A stretch of 64,000 nt of DNA from Saccharothrix sp. NRRL B-16348. GTDB taxonomy: Bacteria > Actinomycetota > Actinomycetes > Mycobacteriales > Pseudonocardiaceae. The notes under the pieces were generated by a model. It saw only the letters and a program-made list of their open reading frames with translations, had not been told where the DNA came from and ran no database searches. Location: positions 107,004 to 171,003 of the forward strand of contig NZ_LGED01000046.1 of NCBI RefSeq assembly GCF_001280085.1, read 5' to 3'. Within the stretch, counting starts at the first letter, position 1; each line of letters starts with the position of its first letter. Below, piece by piece: positions 9,159 to 17,010 of this stretch. The position numbers and the translations under genes are program-made.

Positions 9159-10148
9159 TTACACGATCGTGCCGGAAGCTACCGCTTCACCGGCGTGCCG
9201 TCCCCGGCTTTCGCGGAACTTCCGCAAGGTGTACCCGTCCGACAGGCCCGTGCCGCCGACGAGCACGCCCAGGTCGCCGTCGACCACGTAGCTGCCGTGC
9301 GGCGAACGGGCGATCGTGGTCGGCTCGTCGTCGCCCCACGGCGCGACGCGGTGGGCGGTGCGGGCGGCGCCCCAGTTGTCGCCCGACCGCAGCACGGTGA
9401 CGGCCGCTTCGCCCGGTGCGCCGAGGGAGTTGGTCACCACGGCGAGGGAGCCGTCCGGGCGCAGGTCCATGCCGTCGCCGCCGACGAGCGGCCGGTCGAG
9501 GGCGACCTCCGAGACCCGACCCGATCGGGTGATCTTGAACAACGCGCCCGTGTCGTAGCGGACGGCGAGCGCGAAACCCCCGGGGTGCCAGACGATCCCG
9601 TTCAGGCCGATGGTGTCGCTGCGGAACCGCGGGTCCCGGGCCAGCACGGTGGCGCGGCCGGCGCGGTCGACCCGGTACAGCGCGTCGGAGGCCGGGTCGG
9701 TGACGTAGGCGTTGCCCGCGTGGTCGACGGCGACGTCGTTGGCGCTGTGCCTGCCGGGGCCGATGGCCAGGTCGACCACGTGCACCGGCCGTCCGGTGGC
9801 GAGGTCGAACACGCCCAGCCCGGAGGACCGGTAGGTGGTCTCCGGCGTGGACCGGGCGCCGGCGCCCATGTCGCCGTACGCCACGTAGACGCGGTCGCGC
9901 ACCACGTGCACGCCGAACGCCGACACCATGCGGGGGTCGCTGATCAGGGTCGTCGTGGTGCCGTCGCGGACGACCTCGACGGTCCCGCGGCGGATCGAGC
10001 CGAGCAGGAACGCGTGCCGCAGCGGGTCCCAGGCGATGCCCTCGGGGTGCAGTGCGGCGGATCGGCCGGTGATCACGTCCGGCGCGGCCGTGGCGGCGGC
10101 CGGGGTGGCGGTGAGGATCACCAGCACGAGAACCATCAGGAAACGCAT
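9159..10148 (-). CDS. Secreted SMP-30/gluconolactonase-like beta-propeller protein
   Basis: A 329-residue protein with a signal peptide (MRFLMVLVLVILTATPAAAT) followed by six-bladed propeller-like repeats, for example HPEGIAWDPLRHAFLLGSIR, SANDVAVDHAGNAYVTDP and GLNGIVWHPGGFALAV. These DxxGNxY/V blade motifs are typical of SMP-30/gluconolactonase or NHL-like folds; family members are lactonases or calcium-binding proteins, but the activity here is not certain. The ATG at 10146-10148 is chosen because GGACGGAG lies just upstream and the signal peptide begins there; a longer frame upstream is not protein-like. It diverges from a MarR gene, and a near-palindrome at 10165-10180 overlaps the likely promoter, so MarR control is inferred. 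Confidence 0.75.
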   Translation of the reverse strand: MRFLMVLVLVILTATPAAATAAPDVITGRSAALHPEGIAWDPLRHAFLLGSIRRGTVEVVRDGTTTTLISDPRMVSAFGVHVVRDRVYVAYGDMGAGARSTPETTYRSSGLGVFDLATGRPVHVVDLAIGPGRHSANDVAVDHAGNAYVTDPASDALYRVDRAGRATVLARDPRFRSDTIGLNGIVWHPGGFALAVRYDTGALFKITRSGRVSEVALDRPLVGGDGMDLRPDGSLAVVTNSLGAPGEAAVTVLRSGDNWGAARTAHRVAPWGDDEPTTIARSPHGSYVVDGDLGVLVGGTGLSDGYTLRKFRESRGRHAGEAVASGTIV

Positions 10149-10164
10149 GACGCTCCGTCCACTT

Positions 10165-10180
10165 GTGTAAGTACGTACAC
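10165..10180. promoter_or_regulatory. Probable MarR operator between divergent propeller and MarR genes
   Basis: The 16 bp near-palindrome GTGTAAGTACGTACAC matches its reverse complement at 14 of 16 positions. It lies 17 bp upstream of the propeller start and upstream of the -10 box of the MarR gene, the normal position for an operator of a divergently encoded MarR regulator. Confidence 0.6.
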
Positions 10181-10218
10181 GAAAGTAGATCAGAGCACTG
10201 ATGCTCGTCAACGCGCTT

Positions 10219-10224
10219 TACGAT
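10219..10224 (+). promoter_or_regulatory. -10 box of leaderless MarR gene
   Basis: TACGAT lies exactly 6 nt before the ATG at 10231, so transcription would start at or next to the A of the start codon. This decides the start in favour of 10231 over the ATG at 10201, which lies upstream of the box. Confidence 0.5.
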
Positions 10225-10230
10225 CGGGAC

Positions 10231-10665
10231 ATGGGCATGCCGATCGAGGAGCGCCTTGGCGGCGACATCAAGCGGGTCGAGCACGAGCTGATGCTGGTGA
10301 AGCAGCAGGCCGTGCGGCCGGCCGGGCTGACCGTGGCCCAGTACGCGACGTTGCTGGTGCTCCACGACCACCCCGGCGTGTCAGCCGCCGAACTGGCCCG
10401 CCGCTGCCGCGTGACACCGCAGACGATGACCACGATCCTGCGCAACCTGGAGGCGGCCGAGCTGATCGCCCGCGTGCCGCACGAGGTGCACCGCAACGTG
10501 CTGGAGACGCGGCTGACCGAGGCGGGGCGCGCGGCGTTCGAGATGGCCGACGAGCGGGCCTCCGCCGTCGAGCGGAAGCTGGCCGACGAGTTCAGCGCGG
10601 CCGAGCGGGACACCCTCCGCGCCCTGCTGGCACGGTGCTCGAAGGCACTGAACGGTCAACCCTGA
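10231..10665 (+). CDS. MarR family winged-helix transcriptional regulator
   Basis: A 144-residue MarR-type repressor. The winged helix-turn-helix is visible as SAAELARRCRVTPQTMTTILRNLEAAELIAR (middle third), followed by the wing and the C-terminal dimerisation helix. The start at 10231 is favoured by the -10 box described above; translation from 10201 would add ten residues. It is divergent from the secreted beta-propeller gene, which it probably controls together with itself through the palindrome at 10165. The ligand is unknown. Confidence 0.85.
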   Translation: MGMPIEERLGGDIKRVEHELMLVKQQAVRPAGLTVAQYATLLVLHDHPGVSAAELARRCRVTPQTMTTILRNLEAAELIARVPHEVHRNVLETRLTEAGRAAFEMADERASAVERKLADEFSAAERDTLRALLARCSKALNGQP

Positions 10666-10702
10666 CGAGCCGCCCGCGACGCCGGAGGCGGCGCGATCCA
10701 AT

Positions 10703-11605
10703 TCAGCCGAGGTTGTCGGTGTCGAAGGTGTTGCAGCGCGCCGGGTCGCCGGTCTCGTAGCCGGTCGTGTACCACTTCTGCCGCTGCGCCGACGTGCCGT
10801 GGGTGAACTTGGTCGTGTCGACCTGGCCGCCGCCCAGCTCGCCCTGGATGAAGTCGTCGCCGATGCGGGCCGCCGCGTCGAGCGCCGCGTTCACGTCGTC
10901 CTGCGTGACGCCGCTGATCAGCGGTTGGCCCGACGCCGTCGGCACGGTCTCCGCGTGGTTGGCCCAGGCGCCCGCGTAGCAGTCGGCCTGCAACTCCAGC
11001 CGCACCGAGCCGGACGTCGGCCCGGACCCCGAGCCCACCCGGTCCGAGGTGCCCAGCAGGTTCTGGACGTGGTGGCCGTACTCGTGCGCCAGGATGTACG
11101 CCTCCACGAACGGGCCGCCCGTGGCGCCGAACTTCTGCTGCATCTCCTGGAAGAACCCCAGGTCGATGTACACCTGCGCGTCCGCCGGGCAGTAGAACGG
11201 CCCCACCGCGGACGACGCGCTGCCGCACCGGGTCGACACGCCGCCGGAGAAGAAGTTCGTCTGCGCGGCCTGGTACGTGCGTCCCGACCGGGCGAACTGG
11301 TCTGACCAGTAGGCCTGGATCGAGTTGATGAACGCCACCGCGCGGCAGTCGGACTCGCGGTTGGCGTCCGCGCCGGTCCGGCACTTCTCCTTGATGGCCT
11401 CGGAACCCACCTGCTGGTCCCGGCCCACGTCGCCGAACCCCGAGCCGGACGGCAGCTGCGCGCCGCCGCCGATCTGGGACAGCACGAAGTACAGGATCAG
11501 GCCGACGATCCCCAGCCCGCCGCCGCCGACGGCGACCCGCCCGCCGACACCGCGTTGGTCGGAGACCTGTGACGTGTCCAGCTCGGCGTTCTCGTTGAAC
11601 TGCAC
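10703..11605 (-). CDS. Membrane-anchored neutral zinc metallopeptidase (YpfJ family)
   Basis: A 300-residue protein: a short cytoplasmic N-terminus (MQFNENAELDTSQVSDQRG), one membrane helix (about 27-45, glycine-rich GGGGLGIVGLILYFVL) and an extracytoplasmic peptidase domain with the HEYGHH zinc motif at about residues 174-179. This is the neutral zinc metallopeptidase family of E. coli YpfJ, whose substrates are not established. The GTG at 11603-11605 has GGGAGGA seven bases upstream, which is decisive; the frame continues upstream to 11698 but is preceded there by a hairpin. Conserved cysteines around the active-site domain (KCRTGADANRESDC, RCGSASSAVGPFYC) may form disulfides. Confidence 0.85.
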   Translation of the reverse strand: MQFNENAELDTSQVSDQRGVGGRVAVGGGGLGIVGLILYFVLSQIGGGAQLPSGSGFGDVGRDQQVGSEAIKEKCRTGADANRESDCRAVAFINSIQAYWSDQFARSGRTYQAAQTNFFSGGVSTRCGSASSAVGPFYCPADAQVYIDLGFFQEMQQKFGATGGPFVEAYILAHEYGHHVQNLLGTSDRVGSGSGPTSGSVRLELQADCYAGAWANHAETVPTASGQPLISGVTQDDVNAALDAAARIGDDFIQGELGGGQVDTTKFTHGTSAQRQKWYTTGYETGDPARCNTFDTDNLG

Positions 11606-11648
11606 CGCGCGTCCTCCCAGCCAAGCACCGAACCCGGACAAGACGAGG

Positions 11649-11693
11649 CCCCGGGTGCGGGGCCCGACGTCGGGGCACCGCACCCGGGGTTTT
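11649..11693. terminator. Long GC-rich palindrome upstream of the zinc peptidase gene
   Basis: Inverted repeat CCCCGGGTGCGG (11649-11660) and CCGCACCCGGGG (11678-11689), with an inner palindrome CCCGACGTCGGG, followed on the plus strand by TTTT. It has the form of a terminator, but no plus-strand gene precedes it closely, so it may insulate the peptidase gene or act in its leader. Confidence 0.4.
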
Positions 11694-12105
11694 CCCATGT
11701 GGAAGTGACGAAACCTGCGTGACGGGGTCGGCGTGGACCACGGTCGGCGCCGACGGTGGAGACGGCACCCTGATGACTTACCGGGTCAACATCGTCAAGC
11801 GCGGCGATGGCGCCAGGGGCGCCGTGCGCTCGAAACCCCGTCGGAGCCGCTCACGTTCGCGATCGGGCCGGTCTCATGACCGCTCCGCCCGCGGGGTTGC
11901 GGCTCGAACGCGGCTCGTCACCGCGAGGACTTACCTGCACCGCACCACCTACCCCTTCCGGGCGTGCCGCCGGCGGGTCAGCTCGGGTTCCGCCGGTGGC
12001 AGGTCCTGCTTCGAGGATGCGCCTGTTCGGCCCGATGCACAACCCGAAGAGAGGCCCCTGAACTGGTGAAATGAGATTCATCCGGCTCAGTAGGACAGTG
12101 GTTGC
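11694..12105. other. Intergenic region without a recognised gene
   Basis: About 410 bp between the palindrome upstream of the zinc peptidase and the end of the 5'-nucleotidase gene. Short open frames exist on both strands but are Arg/Ser/Pro-rich, as expected of chance frames in GC-rich DNA, and lack ribosome binding sites. No known RNA family was recognised. It probably holds the peptidase promoter. Confidence 0.4.
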
Positions 12106-12142
12106 GCGCTGTGAGCGGGCACAAGGGGCCCGCTCACAGCGC
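12106..12142. terminator. Hairpin downstream of the 5'-nucleotidase gene
   Basis: Perfect 15 bp inverted repeat (GCGCTGTGAGCGGGC and its complement, 12106-12120 and 12128-12142) with a 7 nt loop, seven bases beyond the stop codon at 12149. It is a probable terminator without a U tract. Confidence 0.65.
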
Positions 12143-12148
12143 GTGTCG

Positions 12149-13882
12149 TCACGGCGTGGTGGTGATGCGCCCGAGCGCCGGCGGGACGGTGTTCGGGTTG
12201 GCGGTCAGGTAGGCCGTGAAGCCGTCCAGGTCGATGCCGCCACCGGTGATCTCCGTGCCCGCGGTGAACGCGCTGAAGCCGTCACCGCCGCCCTGCAGGA
12301 AGCTGTTGATCGTGACCCGGTAGCTCGCGGCCGGGTCCAGCGGCGTTCCGTTGAGGACGATGTTCGACACCTTCGAGCCGATCGGCGCGGACGCCGACCA
12401 CGAGTAGGTCAGGCCGGCCGACGGCTGCAGGATGATCTGCCGCTGCGCGCCGTTCACGATCTGCCACTGCTGCTCCAGCGCCGCCTTGAGCTGCGCGCCG
12501 GTCAACGTGACCGTCTGCAGGATGTTGCCGAACGGCTGCACGGTGAACGCCTCGCCGTAGGTCACCACGCCGTCGCCCTCACCGGCCGGCGAGGAGGCGT
12601 GGGAGAGGTCGGCGCGCACGCCGCCGGGGTTCATCAGCGCGAGCACCGCGCCGTTGTCCGCGGTGGCGGCCAGCTGCGAGTCGGCGATCAGGTTGCCCAG
12701 CGGCGACTCGCCCGCCGGGTTCTGCGCGCGCGGGATGTCCCGGGCGATGGTGCCGACCGGCCGGTTCGCGATCGGGCCGGACTTCGACTTGGCCAGGTCG
12801 ATGATCGCCTGCACCTCGGGGTCCGGGGTGACGTTCCGGGTCACCACGTGGTTGCGGGCGACGGTGGCCGAGCGGACGACCTCGCGGGTCCGCTTGTCGA
12901 TCTTGAGGTCGACCACGGACAGCTCGCGGCCGAACGCCAGGCCCTCGATGAACGGGCGCGGGTTGCCCGCCGGGTCGGTGACCGTGCAGTTGTAGTGCTG
13001 GTGGCTGTGGCCGGAGAACACCGCGTCGATCTTCGGGCTGACCTGCTCGGCGATCTTGCGGCCGGGGCCGCCGGCGACCGTGCGGCACTCGTCCGGACCG
13101 CCGCCCGAGGTGTTGTCGCCCTGGTGGATCAGCAGCACGATCGACTTCACGCCGAGCCAGTTCAGCAGGTCGGCGTACCGGTTGGCGGCGGCGACCTCGT
13201 CGCCGAACTCCAGCTCCTTGATGCCGTTCGGGTCGACCAGGATCGGCACGTCCTTCAGCGGCATGCCGATGAACCCGATCGGGACGCCGTCGCGGAACTC
13301 CACCCAGAACGGGGGCAGCGCGGGCCGGTCGTTCTTCGCCAGCGTCACGTTCGCGCCGAGGATCGGGAAGTCCGCGCCCTCGTAGGTCTCGCGGAACTGG
13401 CAGCCGTCGGCCGGGTGGCAGCCGCCGCGCTGCATCCGCAGCAGCTCCTGGTAGCCCTCGTCGAACTCGTGGTTGCCCGCCGCGGTCGTGTCCATGCCGA
13501 CCTGGTTGAGCACCTCGATCGTCGGCTCGTCGTGGAACAGCGCCGACACGATCGGGGACGCGCCGATCAGGTCGCCCTGGCCGACGATCACCGAGTGGCG
13601 CGCCTCGGCCTGGAGGTTGCGGATGTGGGTCGCGTTGAAGGCGGCGCCACCCGCTTCGACCTGCGTGCCGTCCGACAGCGTGACCCGGCCCGAGGAGCCC
13701 GAGGGCGGCTCGATGTTGCCGTGCAGGTCGTTGATGCCGATCAGGCGGACGTCGACGGTGCGCGCGGGCCGGTCGTCCTTGTCGGCCACGGCGGGGTTCT
13801 GCACCAGCGTGACCGCCAGCGCTGCCGCCGCGGTGACCGCGAGCGCGGCGGAGCGCTGCGCGGTGCGTCTGAACGAGGTCAT
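12149..13882 (-). CDS. Secreted 5'-nucleotidase / 2',3'-cyclic phosphodiesterase (UshA-like)
   Basis: A 577-residue exported metallophosphoesterase. After a signal peptide (cleaved near AVADKDD) come the calcineurin-like metal motifs GINDLHGNIEP, AGNHEFDEGY, GQGDLIGASP and GHSHQHY, then the C-terminal 5'-nucleotidase substrate domain (NPGGVRADL, GEAFTVQPFGN, NSFLQGGGDGF). It would dephosphorylate nucleotides or cyclic nucleotides outside the membrane for phosphate and nucleoside salvage. The ATG at 13880-13882 is chosen for GGGAGGA nine bases upstream. It is divergent from a MarR gene with the palindrome 13982-13993 between them, so the MarR protein may also influence this gene. Confidence 0.88.
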   Translation of the reverse strand: MTSFRRTAQRSAALAVTAAAALAVTLVQNPAVADKDDRPARTVDVRLIGINDLHGNIEPPSGSSGRVTLSDGTQVEAGGAAFNATHIRNLQAEARHSVIVGQGDLIGASPIVSALFHDEPTIEVLNQVGMDTTAAGNHEFDEGYQELLRMQRGGCHPADGCQFRETYEGADFPILGANVTLAKNDRPALPPFWVEFRDGVPIGFIGMPLKDVPILVDPNGIKELEFGDEVAAANRYADLLNWLGVKSIVLLIHQGDNTSGGGPDECRTVAGGPGRKIAEQVSPKIDAVFSGHSHQHYNCTVTDPAGNPRPFIEGLAFGRELSVVDLKIDKRTREVVRSATVARNHVVTRNVTPDPEVQAIIDLAKSKSGPIANRPVGTIARDIPRAQNPAGESPLGNLIADSQLAATADNGAVLALMNPGGVRADLSHASSPAGEGDGVVTYGEAFTVQPFGNILQTVTLTGAQLKAALEQQWQIVNGAQRQIILQPSAGLTYSWSASAPIGSKVSNIVLNGTPLDPAASYRVTINSFLQGGGDGFSAFTAGTEITGGGIDLDGFTAYLTANPNTVPPALGRITTTP

Positions 13883-13981
13883 GGGGTGGGTTCCTCCCTG
13901 CGGCGCCCCGGTAGGAGGGCGCGGTACGGCGCAGGAGTTTGCCTGGCGGAGCTGACCGGCACCAGACATGGCGGTGGATCG

Positions 13982-13993
13982 TCCGTTAACGGA
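13982..13993. promoter_or_regulatory. Probable MarR operator (perfect 12 bp palindrome)
   Basis: TCCGTTAACGGA is its own reverse complement. It sits at the -35 position relative to the TAACCT box at 14005-14010 of the MarR gene and about 100 bp upstream of the divergent 5'-nucleotidase start, so autoregulation is the likely role. Confidence 0.5.
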
Positions 13994-14004
13994 TATGTGC
14001 GGCC

Positions 14005-14010
14005 TAACCT
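14005..14010 (+). promoter_or_regulatory. -10 box of leaderless MarR gene
   Basis: TAACCT is followed by exactly 6 nt and the GTG start at 14017; there is no Shine-Dalgarno sequence. This supports a leaderless transcript and the chosen start. Confidence 0.5.
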
Positions 14011-14016
14011 TGTGGG

Positions 14017-14487
14017 GTGACTGAGCAGGAGCCGCGTTGGCTCGACGATGGGGAGATGCGCGCCTGGCGCAACTACGTGGTCGGGGCGTCGATGCTCGCC
14101 GACCGCCTGCACCGCGAGTTGCAGGACGGCCACGGCGTGTCGTTGGCCGACTACGAGGTGCTCGTGCGCCTGTCGGAGCAGCCGGCGCGGCGGATGCGGA
14201 TGTCGCAGCTCGCGGACGAGGTGGCGTCGTCCAAGAGCCGCGTGTCGCACCAGGTGGCGCGGATGGAGCGGGAAGGGCTGCTGCGCAGGCGGGAGTGCCC
14301 CGAGGACGGCCGCGGCGTGTTCGCCGAGCTGACCGACGTGGGCATGGCGCTGCTGGAGACGTCCGCGCCGACCCACGTCGAGGGCGTGCGCGACCACATG
14401 ATCGACCTGCTGTCGCGCGAGGAGCAGGAGGTGGTGGCCAAGGTGTTCGAGCGGCTCATCGCCCACCTGCGCGACCTGAACGGGTAG
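14017..14487 (+). CDS. MarR family transcriptional regulator
   Basis: A 156-residue MarR protein with the winged helix RMSQLADEVASSKSRVSHQVARMEREGLLRR and wing residues RRECPEDGRGVFAELT, then a C-terminal dimerisation helix (LSREEQEVVAKVFERLIAHL). It starts MTEQEPRWLDDGEMRAWRNY, the N-terminus common in actinobacterial MarR proteins that control stress or drug responses. It is divergent from the 5'-nucleotidase gene and followed by a hairpin at 14504-14541. It probably represses its own promoter through 13982-13993. The effector is unknown. Confidence 0.87.
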   Translation: MTEQEPRWLDDGEMRAWRNYVVGASMLADRLHRELQDGHGVSLADYEVLVRLSEQPARRMRMSQLADEVASSKSRVSHQVARMEREGLLRRRECPEDGRGVFAELTDVGMALLETSAPTHVEGVRDHMIDLLSREEQEVVAKVFERLIAHLRDLNG

Positions 14488-14503
14488 CCGCCCCTCGACG
14501 CGA

Positions 14504-14541
14504 CAGCGCCCCCGCACCCGGTGAAGGGCGTGGGGGCGCTG
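14504..14541 (+). terminator. Hairpin terminator after the MarR gene
   Basis: Inverted repeat CAGCGCCCCC (14504-14513) and GGGGGCGCTG (14532-14541), extended inward by GCACCC/GGGCGT pairing. It lies 17 bp after the MarR stop and just before the 3' end of the oppositely oriented tRNA gene, so it may serve both. Confidence 0.55.
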
Positions 14542-14550
14542 CGTGGACCG

Positions 14551-14637
14551 CGGTAGCGGTGGGATTTGAACCCACGGAGGGGATCAACCCTCGCACGTTT
14601 TCAAGACGTGTCCCTTAGGCCGCTCGGGCACGCTACC
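14551..14637 (-). tRNA. tRNA-Ser (anticodon UGA)
   Basis: An 87 nt class II tRNA on the minus strand. The acceptor arms GGTAGCG and CGCTACC pair fully. The anticodon stem CACGT/ACGTG encloses the loop CTTGAAA with anticodon TGA, reading UCA codons. A long variable arm (CGAGGGTTGATCCCCTC) and the T arm GTGGGTTCAAATCCCAC are present. The 3' CCA is not encoded. A D loop with the expected AGCGG motif precedes. Confidence 0.95.
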
Positions 14638-14710
14638 TCGCTGGAGGAGCCTAGCCGACGGGCGTCGCCGACGGGCAGTCGAGCACCGGGCCCCGCTCCC
14701 GGAAGACGAA

Positions 14711-14743
14711 CGTGCGAGGCCCCGGCAGCCGGGACCTCGCACG
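14711..14743 (-). terminator. Hairpin terminator of the triple-repeat secreted protein gene
   Basis: Inverted repeat CGTGCGAGG/CCTCGCACG with inner CCCGGC/GCCGGG pairing, about 40 bp after the stop at 14785; on the minus strand it is followed by TTCGTCTTCC. Confidence 0.6.
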
Positions 14744-14784
14744 TCCTAATGCGGTGCCGGGTGGTCACCCGGCGGGTGCTGCGA

Positions 14785-16116
14785 TCAGGAGAAGATGCCG
14801 AACACGTCGACGACCAGGTGCGTGGTGCCGACGTTGTTGTAGAACGAGTGCGCCGGGCTGCCGTCGGTCCAGGTGCCGAGGCGGACCGTGGCCATGTTCG
14901 GCGAGGTCTGGCCGGGGGCCAGGTTCAGCGCCGAGGTGCCGGGCCGGGTCTGGCCCGTCGGGAACGGCGTGATGAAGGTGTGGTTGGTCGGCTCGGTGCC
15001 GGTCAGGTTGAGCAGCAGGCTGTCGCCCGCGGCCAGGTCCTCGGCCGGGTAGATCAGCGCCAGCGTCCCGCCCGACCGGATCGGGTCCTGGTCGTCACGG
15101 GTGTCGAACGCGCGGCCGGGGGTGAGCGGGTAGAAGTCCGCGCCACCGGTCTCGGTCGGCAGGTAGTAGCCGGCGATGTCCACGATCAGGTTCACCGAAC
15201 CCGAGTGGTTGAACAGGTTGACCTTGCGGTCGGAGCCCAGCGCGACCGTCACGCCGTTGGGCGTGGCGACGTTCGGGACGAGGTTGAGGCTCGACGCGGT
15301 CGGCCGGGTCGAGCCGGACGGCCACGCGGTCACGTAGGTGTTCGCGGTCGCGTCGACACCGGTGATGTTCAGCGACACGGCCGTCGCGCCCGAGGGCACG
15401 CCGTAGGAGCTGAAGTCGACCGCGCGGGACTCGCCGCCGCCGAACGCGCCGCCGGTGTTGCGGGAGTCGTACACGCGGGTCGGGCCGGTGGCGAAGTACC
15501 GGCCCGGGGTGACCCCGGCGTTCGGGTTGTCGTAGACGTAGTAACCCGCGATGTCGGCGATCAGGTGGGTGCTGCCCGCGTTGTTGTACAGGTTGATCGT
15601 GTCGTCGAGCGAGATCCAGGTGGTGACCGAGTTGGCGCGGGTCTCACCGGGCACCAGGTTCAGGGTCGACACGCCCGGCTTGGCGACGTCGGCGCCGCCC
15701 TCCCACACCGTCACGTACGTGTTCGCGGTCGGCGACGTGCCGGTCACGTTCAGCACGACCGCCAGGGTGTACGCCGGAGAGTCGGTGACGGGCACCTCGA
15801 TCCGGCCGCCCGCGCCGACGGGCGTGGTGATGCCGCCGCGGCCGAGCCCGCTGCGGGTGTCCAGGATGCGTCTGGGCGCGGACGGGATGAACCGCGTGCC
15901 CAGGTAGTCCTCGGCTTCGACGTCCTGACCGTTGACCTCGGCCGCCTTCGTGCCGTACGGCCGGGTGGGGCGGTTGGCCCGGTCCAGCGACAGCTCGGTG
16001 CGGGCGACCTGGTCACCGTTGTTGGCGGTCACGGGCTCGGCGTTGGCCGGAACCGCGACCGCGACCACGGCGGCGGTCGCCGCGGTGGCGACCAGCAGCG
16101 CTGCGGAACGACGCAT
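14785..16116 (-). CDS. Secreted protein with three approximately 130-residue beta repeats of unknown function
   Basis: A 443-residue exported protein with a clear signal peptide (MRRSAALLVATAATAAVVAV to PANAEP). Three tandem repeats follow, each with a start like PSAPRRILDTRSG, TGPTRVYDSRNTG or TPGRAFDTRDDQD, a middle like LNVTGTSPTANTYVTVW, LNITGVDATANTYVTAW or LNLTGTEPTNHTFITPF, and an end like STHLIADIAGYY, SVNLIVDIAGYY or TTHLVVDVFGIF. This repeat is common in actinobacterial secreted proteins, often attached to peptidases or amidases, but here it stands alone with no catalytic domain. It may be a wall- or carbohydrate-binding module; the function is unknown. GAAAGAGGA precedes the ATG at 16116. 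Confidence 0.8.
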   Translation of the reverse strand: MRRSAALLVATAATAAVVAVAVPANAEPVTANNGDQVARTELSLDRANRPTRPYGTKAAEVNGQDVEAEDYLGTRFIPSAPRRILDTRSGLGRGGITTPVGAGGRIEVPVTDSPAYTLAVVLNVTGTSPTANTYVTVWEGGADVAKPGVSTLNLVPGETRANSVTTWISLDDTINLYNNAGSTHLIADIAGYYVYDNPNAGVTPGRYFATGPTRVYDSRNTGGAFGGGESRAVDFSSYGVPSGATAVSLNITGVDATANTYVTAWPSGSTRPTASSLNLVPNVATPNGVTVALGSDRKVNLFNHSGSVNLIVDIAGYYLPTETGGADFYPLTPGRAFDTRDDQDPIRSGGTLALIYPAEDLAAGDSLLLNLTGTEPTNHTFITPFPTGQTRPGTSALNLAPGQTSPNMATVRLGTWTDGSPAHSFYNNVGTTHLVVDVFGIFS

Positions 16117-16300
16117 TGATCCTCTTTCCTGACTGCAAAGTGAATTAAAGGCGTCGGTCTACCAGCCAGTCCGTGACAGAGACACGCGGACGTTGGCGCG
16201 CACAGCGCGACCCCCCTGTGGGACGAGCCCCCGACTCGACCGAACGGGCCGGACACTACCTCAGGGGTACGACAGCGGAAAGCGAAATGCGGTCGGCTTC

Positions 16301-16900
16301 TCAGTTCTCGGGTTTCACCGCGACGTGCACGAATTCGTTGTACGTGAAGACTTTCCCGGCCGACCGGGGGAACGGGAACGACATGCGGTCGCGCTCGACC
16401 AGCCCGAGCTGCGACGTCACGTCCGCGAGGCCGTCGAGGTCGGTGAACGCCACGTGGGTGGGATCCGAGGCGTAGCCGCGCTCCTGCGGGCAGATGAGCA
16501 CCAGCAGGCCGCCCGGCGCGAGGAAGTCGACGTACCCGCGCAGGATCTCCACGGCTTGCGGGCGCGGCATGTGCTCGACCAGGTGCGCGGCGAGGATGCC
16601 GCCGAAGCGGCCCGGCTTGGCGTACTCGGTGTCGAAGAACTCGTCCGTGGTGAACGCCGTCAGGCCCATGTCCCGGCAGGTCTGCACGGAGTGCGGGTTG
16701 TGGTCGACGCCGACGCCGTTGGGCTCCAGGTGCTTGAGGTTGCGCCCGATGCCGCAGCCGACGTCGAGCACCTCCCGGTCGCCGAAGATGCGGCGCACGT
16801 TCCAGCGGTACGGGGCCTGGACGTTCAGGACACGCTTCCAGGGCAGGTTCTGCAGGCGCGCGAGCCGGTCGGTGTAGTCCTGACCGTCAGTCTTGTCCAC
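16301..16900 (-). CDS. Class I SAM-dependent methyltransferase
   Basis: A 199-residue methyltransferase. Motif I is visible as VLDVGCGIGRNLKHL (about residues 44-58), followed by the acidic end of strand two (GVGVDHN), a motif II-like GGILAAHLVEHMP, and post-motif FLAPGGLLVLICPQE. This is the UbiE/Methyltransf_11-23 layout used for small-molecule or lipid substrates; the acceptor is not recognisable. The start is GTG at 16898-16900. It is a single gene between two genes for exported proteins. Confidence 0.75.
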   Translation of the reverse strand: MDKTDGQDYTDRLARLQNLPWKRVLNVQAPYRWNVRRIFGDREVLDVGCGIGRNLKHLEPNGVGVDHNPHSVQTCRDMGLTAFTTDEFFDTEYAKPGRFGGILAAHLVEHMPRPQAVEILRGYVDFLAPGGLLVLICPQERGYASDPTHVAFTDLDGLADVTSQLGLVERDRMSFPFPRSAGKVFTYNEFVHVAVKPEN

Positions 16901-16961
16901 CGTCGTACGGTAGCCGACGTTGAGACCCCTGCCACCACCAGCGCGGGATCCGGTGCCGTCG

Positions 16962-16992
16962 ACCCCTGTCCCGCCGGGCGGGACAGGGGTCG
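16962..16992 (-). terminator. Hairpin terminator of the short CARDB/SdrD-B protein gene
   Basis: A perfect 15 bp inverted repeat GACCCCTGTCCCGCC/GGCGGGACAGGGGTC around a single base, 18 bp beyond the stop at 17011. Confidence 0.65.
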
Positions 16993-17010
16993 CACCACCA
17001 GGTCAGGCGG

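Noticed and set aside
11719..12069. Open frame of 116 codons in the intergenic region
   Set aside because: It has Arg/Ser repeats typical of chance frames, no ribosome binding site, and no continuation of any neighbouring protein.
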